From positions 315,167 through 379,166 of the forward strand of contig JAUZOO010000002.1 in NCBI GenBank assembly GCA_030706405.1: a stretch of DNA of 64,000 nt. Reading direction: 5' to 3'. This document shows positions 8,117-16,665 of the stretch, piece after piece. The notes beneath the pieces are model-generated. The model did no database searches and had not been told where the DNA came from. It was given only the letters and a program-made list of their open reading frames with translations. Every line of letters begins with the position of its first letter. Position 1 is the first letter of the stretch. This stretch comes from Bacteroidota bacterium (GTDB taxonomy: Bacteria; Bacteroidota; Bacteroidia; Bacteroidales; JAAUTT01). A program made the position numbers and the translations under genes.

Positions 8117-11100
8117 TTATTTTATAACCACAAGCTTAATGCTGTTGATTTTATTATTAGCCTTTAAACGGGCAATATAAATGCTTTTGGTAAGATTAAC
8201 CGTATTAAATGGCAGGTTATAAACACCCTCGAGTTGAAACCCGTTTACCAGTGTTTGAACCACTTTTCCGTTCATATCGTAAATAACCAGTGATACTTGC
8301 GACCTTTGAGGCAGACTGTACGAAATTACTGCATTTTGTTCCTGTGAATTTAACGTATAACGAAGGCTAATTTCATTTTTGAGAACAGACTCTACCGCAG
8401 TTTTAACCGGCGTTGTTGCACTGGCTGACGCTGAAGTATTTGATTTATTGGTACCGTTTGAAACTGAAACACGGTATTCGTATGTACTTGCTGCAAGCAG
8501 ATTGGTGTCGGTATAACCGCAGGAGTCAACAGGGATTTCGCATAATTTGCTGAAATCTGCACTTCCCGGGGCTTTTCGTTCGATAATGAAACTCGTCCCG
8601 TCATTTGATTTATCGATCCACGATATACGGATTGACGAATTTGACAATGCGTTTGCCGAAACTTTTACAGGAACTCCCAGTGATGAAAGTGCTGTGAGAA
8701 ATGAGATTGAAATTTCGTCGATATTGGGGCCGCCGTTTACTTCGGTAGCTATTGCCCGTATTATGTTGGAGCCCGAATTCAGGGGAGCGTTTTCCAATGT
8801 TTTAATTGTCCATTTATCCCATGAGGCCGTTAATGCGAAAGTTAAATTACCCAGTTTAGTTCCATTAACGAGTATGTCCACAGGTCGGAGATCGCCACTG
8901 ACGGCTGAATAATTGGAATACCGGATATTAATATTGGCCGAAACCGCATACGGGGCATTTACATTCCAGTCAATATAACTATCAATCTGGTTAACATAGT
9001 CAACAAAGCTGGAGCCTTTATACCCGGTGTGGTTAGTCATGGCCGAGGCATTACTGAGCGTAGCATCTTCGGCCTGATAATAAATGGAGTCGGTTACACT
9101 GCTTATTTTCGTCCGTACGGTTGCGGTGTTTGAATAAGCAGAACTTCCGTGCGAATTGGTTGCCTGCACACGATAGTAGTACTGTGTTTTCAGGCTAAGA
9201 CCGGTATTGGAATAGCTGGTCGAGTTTTTGTTTGCAGTAGCAATCACGTCCCAGGCCGAAGTTCCGGTTAATGAACGTTCTACTTTATAGTTTAATTCGC
9301 TGGACGAATTATCGGTCCAGGTTAGTTTTATAAGATTATTGTTTACAAGCGTTGCGCTTAAATTAGCAGGAGCAGCCGGCGGGTTTGGATCGTCCGGCGT
9401 GGTAGCGCTGGTTACGTTTGAATAATCGGAATTTCCGCTGGTATTTGTGGCTAATACGCGATAATAATAGGTTGTGTTGGCATCGAGGCCGGTATTCGGG
9501 TAGCTCGCAGTGTTGCCGGGGAGTGTGGTTATGGAATCCCACGGAGCAGCGCCGGTTAGCGACCGTTCAACTCTGAAAGAAACTTCATTATTTGAATTAT
9601 CATTCCACGAAAGGTTAATCTGGTTCAGAGATGCTGTTGTTGCTTTTAATCCATCCGGTGCAACAGGGGCAAAATCGAGCGTTTGGGCGCTTGTAACTGC
9701 GTAGTCGGAACTTCCGGTCGAGTTAACCGCTTTAATGCGGTATTGATAGGTAGTAAGCGCATTTAATGACGAATCGGTACAACTTGTTACGTCTGCTTTT
9801 AATTTAGCTGCCGATACCCAGTCGGTACCATTTAAAGAACGTTCAATAATGAATTGAGCTTCGTTGTTTGAATTATCGGTCCAGCTAAGGGACATTTTAC
9901 CTTTCAGTTTTGGCATAGCCGTAAATTTTGAGGGCGCTGCCGGAAGGGTGGCAGGAATGGTAACCGTGGCAATGTTCGAATAGGCTGAATTCCCGAAAGA
10001 GTTAGCGCCATAAACCCTGTAAGAATAGTTGACGCCTGCCGACAGTTTGGTCGTATCCGAATAACTGGTTATGTTTAAATTTACCGAATCCAGCTTCGTC
10101 CAGTTGGTTCCGTCGGTAGAACGTTCAATGCGGAATTTTTTTTCGTTAAGCGAATTGTCTTTCCAGGTAAGAATGATCTGTTTTTCGGATGTTGGCGTTG
10201 CCGTTAAATTGGAAGGAACTCCGTTAACGGAGAGGGGAAGGTCGGAATGGGTTAACGTTAACCAGCCAACAAAATGATCTTCAACAATCGTTTCGGGCCT
10301 GTTCTGATTTAAAACATAATATTCCGTTTGTGGCACAGGTATTCCCAATTCGCGGTATCGAATTAACAACAATTCATACGGAGCACTGTTTCTGGCCCAT
10401 TCCGAATCGGTCTGGTAATTCGGAAAATTTGAGGGTGCTGTTCCTAAAAGACCTTTAACATAAGCTTCTGCCCCTATTTGTAGCCGTGGCAGGGTGGCTC
10501 CGGATCTTGTTCGTTTAAAGAGAGCATCATCGCCTTGTTGGTGGGCAATTTCACAACACATCGCCATGCCAATCACATTGTATTGCGAGTGAACAAAGTC
10601 GCGGGTCAACTCTGTCATCTCACCAATGTCCGAAATAGCGTCAATTTCAGTAATAGCGCCGTTATAACCGGTATTATAAAGAGCAGTACTATCCAGAAAT
10701 ATGCCGGCCGACATTAACGACAGGTATTTGGATATACGCCAGTTGGGGGCATTGGCAATAGTTCCGTTTACGTAAGTTAATGTTCTTCTCACAAACGTTT
10801 TAAATTTATTGACATCGGTGGTCGACCATCCGGCAGCACCGTTATTGTACGACTTAATGATTTCAGCACTGGCCAGCCAAATAGGCAGTGCCCACGACGA
10901 TTCGAGTGTTGTTTGTTGTGCCGATTCGGTGCAATAAAGCGTTTGAAACGTTGATGCCCAGGCATTCAATATTTGAATTGCTTTGTCTTTATACGCTGTA
11001 TTACCGGTAACTACCCAACTTAAAGCATGTGCATAAGCAGCATGTGCATCGTTTCTGTAAGCAGCTTCCATAGGGCCACTACCGGAAGCAATTACCTGAA

Positions 11101-11332
11101 CATCGGCATAAGGCGTTGCTGTATAACTGAGGCTGGCTTTACTATTCGAGCTTAGTGTCTGATAACCGGCAATGGCAGTACTACCACTGTTGGCTCCAAT
11201 TGCAGATTTGATATAGCTGAGCTCTGACTGGCTGCTTAATATTCCGGGATGGGAAAATGTTTGGGGACTTTGCGGAAAAACGACCGTTGCCGTTGTTAGC
11301 AGAACGGCAAAAGTAAGTAGTGCTTTCTTCAT
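8117..11332 (-). CDS. Secreted alginate-lyase-family protein with FnIII, CBM and T9SS sorting domains
   Basis: A 1071-residue exported protein. A signal peptide spans about 1-20. Residues about 25-365 resemble the helical alginate_lyase fold (PF05426-like): NWRISKYLSLMSAGIF (197-212) and ELTRDFVHSQYNVIG (241-255). Four FnIII repeats follow (about 371-744), each with a W-[KTN]-D-N-S-x-x-E core. Next come a CBM6/35-like module (about 747-880, YQAEDATLSNA start, INEIS-like end), a fifth FnIII (885-975) and a T9SS type A sorting domain (about 990-1071, ending SIKLVVIK). It probably attacks uronic-acid polysaccharides at the cell surface. The substrate is inferred, since the catalytic region lacks the NNH motif of classical PL5 lyases. 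Confidence 0.85.
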   Translation of the reverse strand: MKKALLTFAVLLTTATVVFPQSPQTFSHPGILSSQSELSYIKSAIGANSGSTAIAGYQTLSSNSKASLSYTATPYADVQVIASGSGPMEAAYRNDAHAAYAHALSWVVTGNTAYKDKAIQILNAWASTFQTLYCTESAQQTTLESSWALPIWLASAEIIKSYNNGAAGWSTTDVNKFKTFVRRTLTYVNGTIANAPNWRISKYLSLMSAGIFLDSTALYNTGYNGAITEIDAISDIGEMTELTRDFVHSQYNVIGMAMCCEIAHQQGDDALFKRTRSGATLPRLQIGAEAYVKGLLGTAPSNFPNYQTDSEWARNSAPYELLLIRYRELGIPVPQTEYYVLNQNRPETIVEDHFVGWLTLTHSDLPLSVNGVPSNLTATPTSEKQIILTWKDNSLNEKKFRIERSTDGTNWTKLDSVNLNITSYSDTTKLSAGVNYSYRVYGANSFGNSAYSNIATVTIPATLPAAPSKFTAMPKLKGKMSLSWTDNSNNEAQFIIERSLNGTDWVSAAKLKADVTSCTDSSLNALTTYQYRIKAVNSTGSSDYAVTSAQTLDFAPVAPDGLKATTASLNQINLSWNDNSNNEVSFRVERSLTGAAPWDSITTLPGNTASYPNTGLDANTTYYYRVLATNTSGNSDYSNVTSATTPDDPNPPAAPANLSATLVNNNLIKLTWTDNSSSELNYKVERSLTGTSAWDVIATANKNSTSYSNTGLSLKTQYYYRVQATNSHGSSAYSNTATVRTKISSVTDSIYYQAEDATLSNASAMTNHTGYKGSSFVDYVNQIDSYIDWNVNAPYAVSANINIRYSNYSAVSGDLRPVDILVNGTKLGNLTFALTASWDKWTIKTLENAPLNSGSNIIRAIATEVNGGPNIDEISISFLTALSSLGVPVKVSANALSNSSIRISWIDKSNDGTSFIIERKAPGSADFSKLCEIPVDSCGYTDTNLLAASTYEYRVSVSNGTNKSNTSASASATTPVKTAVESVLKNEISLRYTLNSQEQNAVISYSLPQRSQVSLVIYDMNGKVVQTLVNGFQLEGVYNLPFNTVNLTKSIYIARLKANNKINSIKLVVIK

Positions 11333-11845
11333 GTTAAATCTAATTTTAAGTGTTTGTTATAATCTGTTTGTGCTTATGCACATAGTATTACTACTTAATA
11401 ATTAGTATTTAGTGAAGGAAAGTGTATGGCTGTAAAACCTAACTGATAGCGGATAATAAAAAACATTTTTGCTAACGGGGAGGTAAAGCTGCCAGACTTC
11501 AAAACAGTGGTACGTCTTTTAGTTTTCCGTATAAATTGCACACTGTGTGCGCACCCGTTGGCGGTAAATATAGAAAAAGTTATCCGAAACAGAATGTTTA
11601 AACCGAACTATATTCGGAGTATTCCTTCCTGAAGTAACTCTCCGAATATTTTAATCAAAGGTGAAATAATCTTAAAAAGAACAATAATTTTGTTTGTGGT
11701 AAGCTTTGAGGATGTTAGATCATTCAACATATCTTCTTCGACTTTAAATAGCAAATGGTTCAGATAACATGTTGCCAAAAACTGGACAGAGTGAGGAATA
11801 AATTAAATCCAAATCGAAATGGAAGGAAAAATTTATTCATAAATC
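11333..11845. other. Intergenic region upstream of the lyase gene
   Basis: I see no gene in these 513 bp. A small inverted repeat (TGTGC-TTAT-GCACA) lies near 11376-11389 in the lyase leader. A hairpin with 10-bp arms at 11610-11619 and 11640-11649 is followed by TTTTAAT. The remainder is AT-rich and contains no recognised RNA. Confidence 0.5.
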
Positions 11846-12192
11846 ATGCGAATTAAGGGTTGAAAATATTATGCAATACGTCCTTGGCGGGATATTGAAT
11901 AGCCTTGGCTTTTAAGCCAGGGGTAAAGAAAGAGCAGTATCCTATATCGGCGCACGAATAATTTGGGAAGAGGAGACAACCCTGATTGCGCCGAAATGGG
12001 AGCTCCTGGCAGAAGCTTTATGTTTCGGCGCAAAATAATAGAGCGTTTTGACCCAAAATGATTCGTGCGCCGCAAAAGAATCTTTGCATTTTGACCCCGG
12101 CTTAAAAGCCGGGGCTATTAATATTCAACTCCTGCGGAGTTATTCGCGAACAAAGGCTTAAAGAGATATTACAATTAACATTTAATTCGCAT
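11846..12192 (+). mobile_element. MITE-like palindromic element, copy 1
   Basis: 347 bp with 11-bp terminal inverted repeats (ATGCGAATTAA at 11846-11856, its reverse complement at 12182-12192). Inside are nested inverted modules: TTGGCTTTTAAGCCAGG near the left and CCCGGCTTAAAAGCCGGGG near the right, CGGCGCACGAAT/ATTCGTGCGCCG, and TTGCGCCGAAA/TTTCGGCGCAA. A second copy lies in reverse orientation at 18535-18886, visibly about 85-90% alike. Flanks AAATC and ACATC could be a decayed 5-bp target duplication. There is no transposase inside. It ends 21 bp before the beta-lactamase start codon. Confidence 0.75.
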
Positions 12193-12213
12193 ACATCACA
12201 AAAAAATAAGATT

Positions 12214-12951
12214 ATGAGGTTTATAATTGTTTTTATATTAATTGGATCCATTTACTATAATGGATTTTCACAGAATGATTATAAAAGGATTAATATTTCG
12301 AAAGATATAACGTTGATTAAATTGTCGGAAAACGCATACGTACATGTTTCTTATGCGGATTTGCCTAAATTTGGTCGATTCCCTTCAAACGGATTGATTT
12401 TTATAAATGGTAGCGATGCCTTTTTGTTTGATACGCCGGTTACAGATTCATTAACAATGGACTTAGTTTCGTGGATAAAGGACTCAATGAAATTAAGGAT
12501 TGTTGGATTTGTGCCCAATCATTGGCACAACGACTGTATGGGTGGATTAGGGTATTTGCAAAGTCAAAAAATAGAATCATATGCAAATCAAATGACCATT
12601 GACATTGCTAAGACTAAAAACTTACCAATTCCCGCACATGGATTTAAGGATTCGTTACAATTGCAGCTTGGCGATAAATTGATTAGATGTTATTATTTGG
12701 GAGCTGCTCATTCATTGGATAACATCGTTGTTTGGATTCCGTCTGAACAGATTTTGTTTGCAGGTTGCATGGTTAAAAGTAGTAATTCAAAAGATTTAGG
12801 GAATACTTCAGATGGCTATTTGACCGCTTATCCGAAAACAATAAACAAATTGATTGACCGCTTTCCCATGGCTAAAATTGTAATTCCAGGCCATGGACAA
12901 TTTGGCGGAATTGAATTGATTAAACATACCAAGGAATTGTTGACTCAATGA
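12214..12951 (+). CDS. Subclass B1 metallo-beta-lactamase, CcrA/CfiA-like
   Basis: Predicted periplasmic zinc hydrolase of beta-lactams. It has 245 residues with a signal peptide ending GFSQ (1-20). All B1 zinc ligands are present: His103, His105 and Asp107 (NHWHNDCMGG), His166 (GAAHSLDN), Cys185 (FAGCMVK) and His227 (PGHGQFGG). The first two stretches, including Cys after Asp, the following SYANQMTIDIA and the C-terminal ELIKHTKELL, closely follow Bacteroides fragilis CcrA. The gene looks AT-richer than neighbours and sits right behind MITE copy 1. Activity and substrate range are inferred. Confidence 0.9.
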   Translation: MRFIIVFILIGSIYYNGFSQNDYKRINISKDITLIKLSENAYVHVSYADLPKFGRFPSNGLIFINGSDAFLFDTPVTDSLTMDLVSWIKDSMKLRIVGFVPNHWHNDCMGGLGYLQSQKIESYANQMTIDIAKTKNLPIPAHGFKDSLQLQLGDKLIRCYYLGAAHSLDNIVVWIPSEQILFAGCMVKSSNSKDLGNTSDGYLTAYPKTINKLIDRFPMAKIVIPGHGQFGGIELIKHTKELLTQ

Positions 12952-13073
12952 TTGAAAAATTTAATGCAACAATCAATGCTCCTCACAATTAATTGCCGCT
13001 CCGGCGTATATAAGTAAGTTTGCGAAATCCTGCCTGCTACGTTAATTTTACATTATTGAAGCTGTACGTCTGC

Positions 13074-13102
13074 TTGGTTGTTAAAAAACATATATACCTT
13101 TG
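13074..13102 (+). promoter_or_regulatory. Promoter of the leader ORF and ABC-F gene
   Basis: TTG at 13074-13076, an 18-bp spacer and TACCTTTG at 13095-13102 match the Bacteroidota sigma-70 promoter. Transcription would begin near 13109, leaving a leader of about 85 nt before the ABC-F start, with room for the small ORF at 13127. Confidence 0.65.
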
Positions 13103-13126
13103 CAGCTCAATTAAAACGCGAATAAA

Positions 13127-13249
13127 ATGATAATGATTTCTTTCAACAGATTGAATAAGTCCACCAGTTGTCCAATTCTTAAAGAAAGAAATTATGCTTA
13201 CCGTTCAAGAAATTACATACTTCCATCCCGACAAAGAGCTATTGTTTGA
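13127..13249 (+). CDS. Leader ORF overlapping the ABC-F start (possible attenuator peptide)
   Basis: A 40-codon frame begins at the first ATG after the promoter (MIMISFNRLNKSTSCPILKE...) and runs out of frame past the ABC-F start at 13194, stopping at 13249. Many antibiotic-resistance ABC-F genes are induced through ribosome stalling on upstream ORFs. Here translation of the leader would cross the downstream start, which makes control plausible, but no conserved stalling peptide is recognised. It may also be chance. Confidence 0.3.
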   Translation: MIMISFNRLNKSTSCPILKERNYAYRSRNYILPSRQRAIV

Positions 13250-14783
13250 AAACATTAGTTTTTCGCTTAAAAAACAAGATAAAGTTGCTTTAATTGGTAA
13301 TAATGGCGCGGGAAAATCAACGCTCCTAAAAGTTATTGCCGGTATTTTACCACCTGCGAAAGGCGTTATTAGAAGCGAGTCAAAGCCTTATTATATTCCA
13401 CAACATTTTGGTCAGTACAACAACATTTCTGTTGCCCAGGCGCTGCAAATAGATAATAAGTTAAATGCATTGCATGCAATTCTGCAGGGCGATGTGTCGG
13501 ACAAAAACCTGGCACAGCTAAACGACGATTGGACTATTGAAGAACGAAGTATCGCCGCGTTGACTTATTGGAACCTTTCGGATTTACCCTTAACGCAAAA
13601 AATGGATCAGCTCAGTGGCGGAGAAAAAACAAAAGTTTTTCTGGCCGGCATCTTGATTCATCAACCTGAGATTGTTCTGCTCGACGAACCCACCAATCAT
13701 TTAGATACTCACAGCCGACAAGTCTTATATAACTTTATTACCACCTTCTCCAACTCCCTGATTGTTGTAAGTCACGACCGGGTTTTGTTAGAACTGCTTA
13801 ATTCCATATACGAACTGGATAAACACGGGATAACAGTTTATGGAGGTAATTATAGTTTCTATAAAGAACAAAAAGGAATTGCCGAAAATGCTTTATTTCA
13901 GCAACTCGAAGAGAAAGAAAAAGCCTTGCGAAAAGCAAAAAAGGCCGAGCGGGAATCGTTAGAACGAAAACAACGCCAGGATGTTCGTGGAAAAGGGAAA
14001 CATGAGAAAGAAGGAGTGGCGCGTATTTTTATGAAGACACTTAAAAATAATGCTGAATTGAGTTCGGCAAAACTTAAAGATGTTCATTCCGAAAAGATTG
14101 AGTCTATTTCGTCGGAGCTAAAACAGGTTCATCAAAAATTGCCCGACTCACGAAAGATGAAAATGAATTTTCAGAATTCATCCCTTCATACCGGTAAAAT
14201 ATTGATAACAGCGCAGGATATTAACTTTGGATACAGCAATAAAACACTATGGAATAAAGGTTTAAATTTCCAGATTAGAAGCGGCGAAAGAATATGCATA
14301 AAAGGAAAGAATGGATCGGGAAAGACTACATTAATACGCATATTATTAGGCGAAATTGTGCCTGCATGCGGCGTATTAAGCCGTGCGGAAATTAAATCGG
14401 TTTACATCGATCAGGATTATTCGTTGATTAGCGATAAGCTTACAGTTTATGAACAAGCCCAACAATATAATTATGATGCATTGCCGGAGTATGAAGTTAA
14501 AATCCGGTTAAACCGGTATTTGTTTAGTAAAGATTTTTGGGATAAACCGTGCAATAAGCTTAGTGGTGGCGAAAAAATGCGTTTGGTGCTTTGTTGCTTA
14601 ATGATAGGCAATCATGCTCCAGATTTGTTTGTACTGGACGAGCCTACAAACAACCTGGATATCCAAAGTATTGAAATTTTAACCTCTGCAATAAATGAGT
14701 ATACCGGAACCCTGTTAGTTGTTTCGCACGATAATTATTTTTTGAACGAGGTAAATGTCAACCAAACACTTGAGATTGAATAG
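13194..14783 (+). CDS. ABC-F family ATPase
   Basis: Two ABC domains on one chain with no membrane segments, the ABC-F layout of ribosome-binding ATPases. Domain 1 has Walker A GNNGAGKST (35-43), signature LSGGE (140-144) and DEPTNHLD (164-171). Domain 2 has GKNGSGKTT (371-379), LSGGE (457-461) and DEPTNNLD (482-489). The inter-domain linker (about 230-325) is long, charged and coiled, as in antibiotic-protection types. It is 529 residues. Antibiotic resistance versus a housekeeping translation role cannot be decided; the leader ORF hints at an inducible gene. Confidence 0.88.
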   Translation: MLTVQEITYFHPDKELLFENISFSLKKQDKVALIGNNGAGKSTLLKVIAGILPPAKGVIRSESKPYYIPQHFGQYNNISVAQALQIDNKLNALHAILQGDVSDKNLAQLNDDWTIEERSIAALTYWNLSDLPLTQKMDQLSGGEKTKVFLAGILIHQPEIVLLDEPTNHLDTHSRQVLYNFITTFSNSLIVVSHDRVLLELLNSIYELDKHGITVYGGNYSFYKEQKGIAENALFQQLEEKEKALRKAKKAERESLERKQRQDVRGKGKHEKEGVARIFMKTLKNNAELSSAKLKDVHSEKIESISSELKQVHQKLPDSRKMKMNFQNSSLHTGKILITAQDINFGYSNKTLWNKGLNFQIRSGERICIKGKNGSGKTTLIRILLGEIVPACGVLSRAEIKSVYIDQDYSLISDKLTVYEQAQQYNYDALPEYEVKIRLNRYLFSKDFWDKPCNKLSGGEKMRLVLCCLMIGNHAPDLFVLDEPTNNLDIQSIEILTSAINEYTGTLLVVSHDNYFLNEVNVNQTLEIE

Positions 14784-15018
14784 ATAAATATAACGACGGT
14801 CGATATAAGCGTACCGAATAATTTGTAAGATATTGATTGTTAAACCTTCCTTCATTTCCTCTTAAAACCTTTCAGGCCTTGGAAAAGCTTAATTTGATGT
14901 TGCGTATGCGTTCCAGGAAGTTCACCACAGGTATTTGTTTTTTCAAATTTTTATTCTAAATTTATTTTAGAAGCTATTTGTAACTAAGCAATTATCTATT
15001 TTTTGAAACGATTTACGC

Positions 15019-15591
15019 ATGGTAACCTACGTAAACCTTATTTTCAAACCAACAAAATACCACAATTGCCAACCGCTCCGGGTTAAAGTGCCCGAATGCC
15101 TTTTATTGTCCTTCCGCAACCTTATCGCCAGGTCTAAAACAGGTTTTCTGAAAAAATATAACGAGTTTTTTACTGTAACCTGTCTGGTTACACACGAAAC
15201 CGGGCCGGTACAAAACTGTTTTGCCGGTATATCTTTTGCAACCTGCCCAATGCATAACCATACTGCCATAATTTCGTCTGTAATCGGTCAGGTACAAAGC
15301 TGTTTTGGCAAAATATCGAGTGTAACCAAACATATGCAGAACAATATTGCCGGTATATCGTGTGTAATCAGGCGGGTACAAAACTGTTTTACCGGTATTT
15401 CGTTTGCAACCTGCTTAATGCATAACCATACTGCCGGAATTTCGTTCGCAACCGGTCAGATACAAAGTGGTATTGGCTGTATATCGGGTATAACCGCGCA
15501 GATACAGCGCTGTATTGCCAGAGTATCGTTTGCAACCGGAGCAATTACATCTGAAGTTCCCTTAAATCGAACTAACATGAATAAAACATAA
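15019..15591 (+). CDS. Repeat-built ORF of uncertain coding status
   Basis: A 190-codon frame whose residues 64-175 are eight 14-residue repeats (for example VQNCFAGISFATCP and MHNHTAGISFATGQ), encoded by the 42-bp array. Since the period is a multiple of three, the opposite strand is also partly open, so openness is weak evidence of coding. The first ~60 residues and the tail match nothing I know. There is no signal peptide. It ends 56 bp before the next gene. Confidence 0.3.
   Translation: MVTYVNLIFKPTKYHNCQPLRVKVPECLLLSFRNLIARSKTGFLKKYNEFFTVTCLVTHETGPVQNCFAGISFATCPMHNHTAIISSVIGQVQSCFGKISSVTKHMQNNIAGISCVIRRVQNCFTGISFATCLMHNHTAGISFATGQIQSGIGCISGITAQIQRCIARVSFATGAITSEVPLNRTNMNKT
15208..15543 (+). 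repeat. Tandem array of eight 42-bp repeats
   Basis: Eight consecutive units of exactly 42 bp with no insertion or deletion. The two 21-bp halves have consensus near RTACAAAACTGTATTGCCGGT and ATATCGTTTGYAACCGGTCAG. Units 1-2 closely resemble units 5-6, pointing to a four-unit duplication. A decayed half unit precedes the array at 15187-15207. There are no spacers, so it is not a CRISPR. Confidence 0.9.
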
Positions 15592-15647
15592 AAATTCGAA
15601 CTCTTATCTGCTTTTCTATATAGTTATTAACTAAAAATTTGTAAAAT

Positions 15648-16262
15648 ATGCGAGTAAGTATTGTCACTAACCTTAGGCAAAAAAATAATGCAGAGGTAAT
15701 TGTTTTAGCGGGTGGGTACATTTCCAACATGACCAATAACCCAAAATTTGGATCCAATGAATTGATTAATCAGGTAGGTACGGTACAGGCAAAATCCAAT
15801 GAACTTAGCGGATTAATGAACCGTACGCTTTACGAAGGCAAGAGCACCGATGTGGCCATAGCCAGGGATAATCTCGACCGCGAGATTACGATCCTTTGCA
15901 ACATGGTAGAGGCCGTTGCAAACAGTTCCTCAACCCCTGACGGGGAACGCATCAGCATTGTTCACAGTGCCGGCATGGATATTAAAACTCAGGGAGTTCG
16001 TTCGAAACGTGTATTTTCTGTTTCCAACGGCGATTTATCGGGAATGGTTAAACTGTTAGCCGAAGGTGGCGCTCAGGCTCACGAATGGCAATACACTGCC
16101 GATGTCGATAAATTTACAAACCGCGTTGCGGCCATCACCACAACCAAAAGCTCTACCGAAATCAGCGGACTGGGTAAGGGCGACTATGCGTTCTTCCATA
16201 AAGCCATCTTTTCCGATAAAGTGGTCGACTGGGAAGGACCAATTGTTCATACCGTTGTTTAA
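15648..16262 (+). CDS. Conserved hypothetical protein, possibly FnIII-like C-terminus
   Basis: A 204-residue protein with no signal peptide or membrane segment. The N-terminal half is helical (QVGTVQAKSNELSGLMNRTL, then IARDNLDREITILCNMVEAVA). The C-terminal half (GGAQAHEWQYTADVDKF...ISGLGKGDYAFFHKAIF...WEGPIVHTVV) looks like a single fibronectin-III-type beta sandwich. Similar small proteins occur in Bacteroidota, but I know no function. It follows the 42-bp array and is closed by its own terminator. Confidence 0.7.
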   Translation: MRVSIVTNLRQKNNAEVIVLAGGYISNMTNNPKFGSNELINQVGTVQAKSNELSGLMNRTLYEGKSTDVAIARDNLDREITILCNMVEAVANSSSTPDGERISIVHSAGMDIKTQGVRSKRVFSVSNGDLSGMVKLLAEGGAQAHEWQYTADVDKFTNRVAAITTTKSSTEISGLGKGDYAFFHKAIFSDKVVDWEGPIVHTVV

Positions 16263-16335
16263 ACTTAATGCTAACGGAAAACAATAAACAAGTTTATAAA
16301 AAGACGTAGATTATCAGATAAGATGTTTTTTACCC

Positions 16336-16370
16336 AAGGAAGTTTCCCCAAAAGGAAGCTTCCTTTTTTT
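16336..16370 (+). terminator. Terminator after the 204-residue gene
   Basis: AAGGAAGTTTCC (16336-16347) pairs with GGAAGCTTCCTT (16354-16365) with one G-U pair, followed by TTTTT. The rest of the gap 16263-16665 shows no other feature. Confidence 0.8.
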
Positions 16371-16665
16371 ATGAGCGCATTTTGAAACAGATGGCCGATA
16401 ATTCGATGTTGTTTTTTGGAAAACCGTACACATTGAAGATGATTGAGCCAGGGATATTTTTAACTAATCCCTAAACAACAACACCGAATAATGTTTATCT
16501 TCAACCGGTTTAATTGGCATATAATAACTAATTGTGAAAATTACGGCTGACAAAAGCAAGAAGAGTATAGCTAATGCTGAAATAAATGCAGTTTTACATT
16601 TATATAGATAGATGTTGTGGGGCAAGTGTAAAAAAACTAACGTAGTCAGACAAAAACGAAAATAT

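Noticed and set aside
11869-12075. Minus-strand ORF inside MITE copy 1
   Set aside because: It lies inside the palindromic element and has no matching intact frame in copy 2.
15019-15591. Array at 15.2 kb as a CRISPR
   Set aside because: Units abut with no unique spacers, and no cas genes are in the window.
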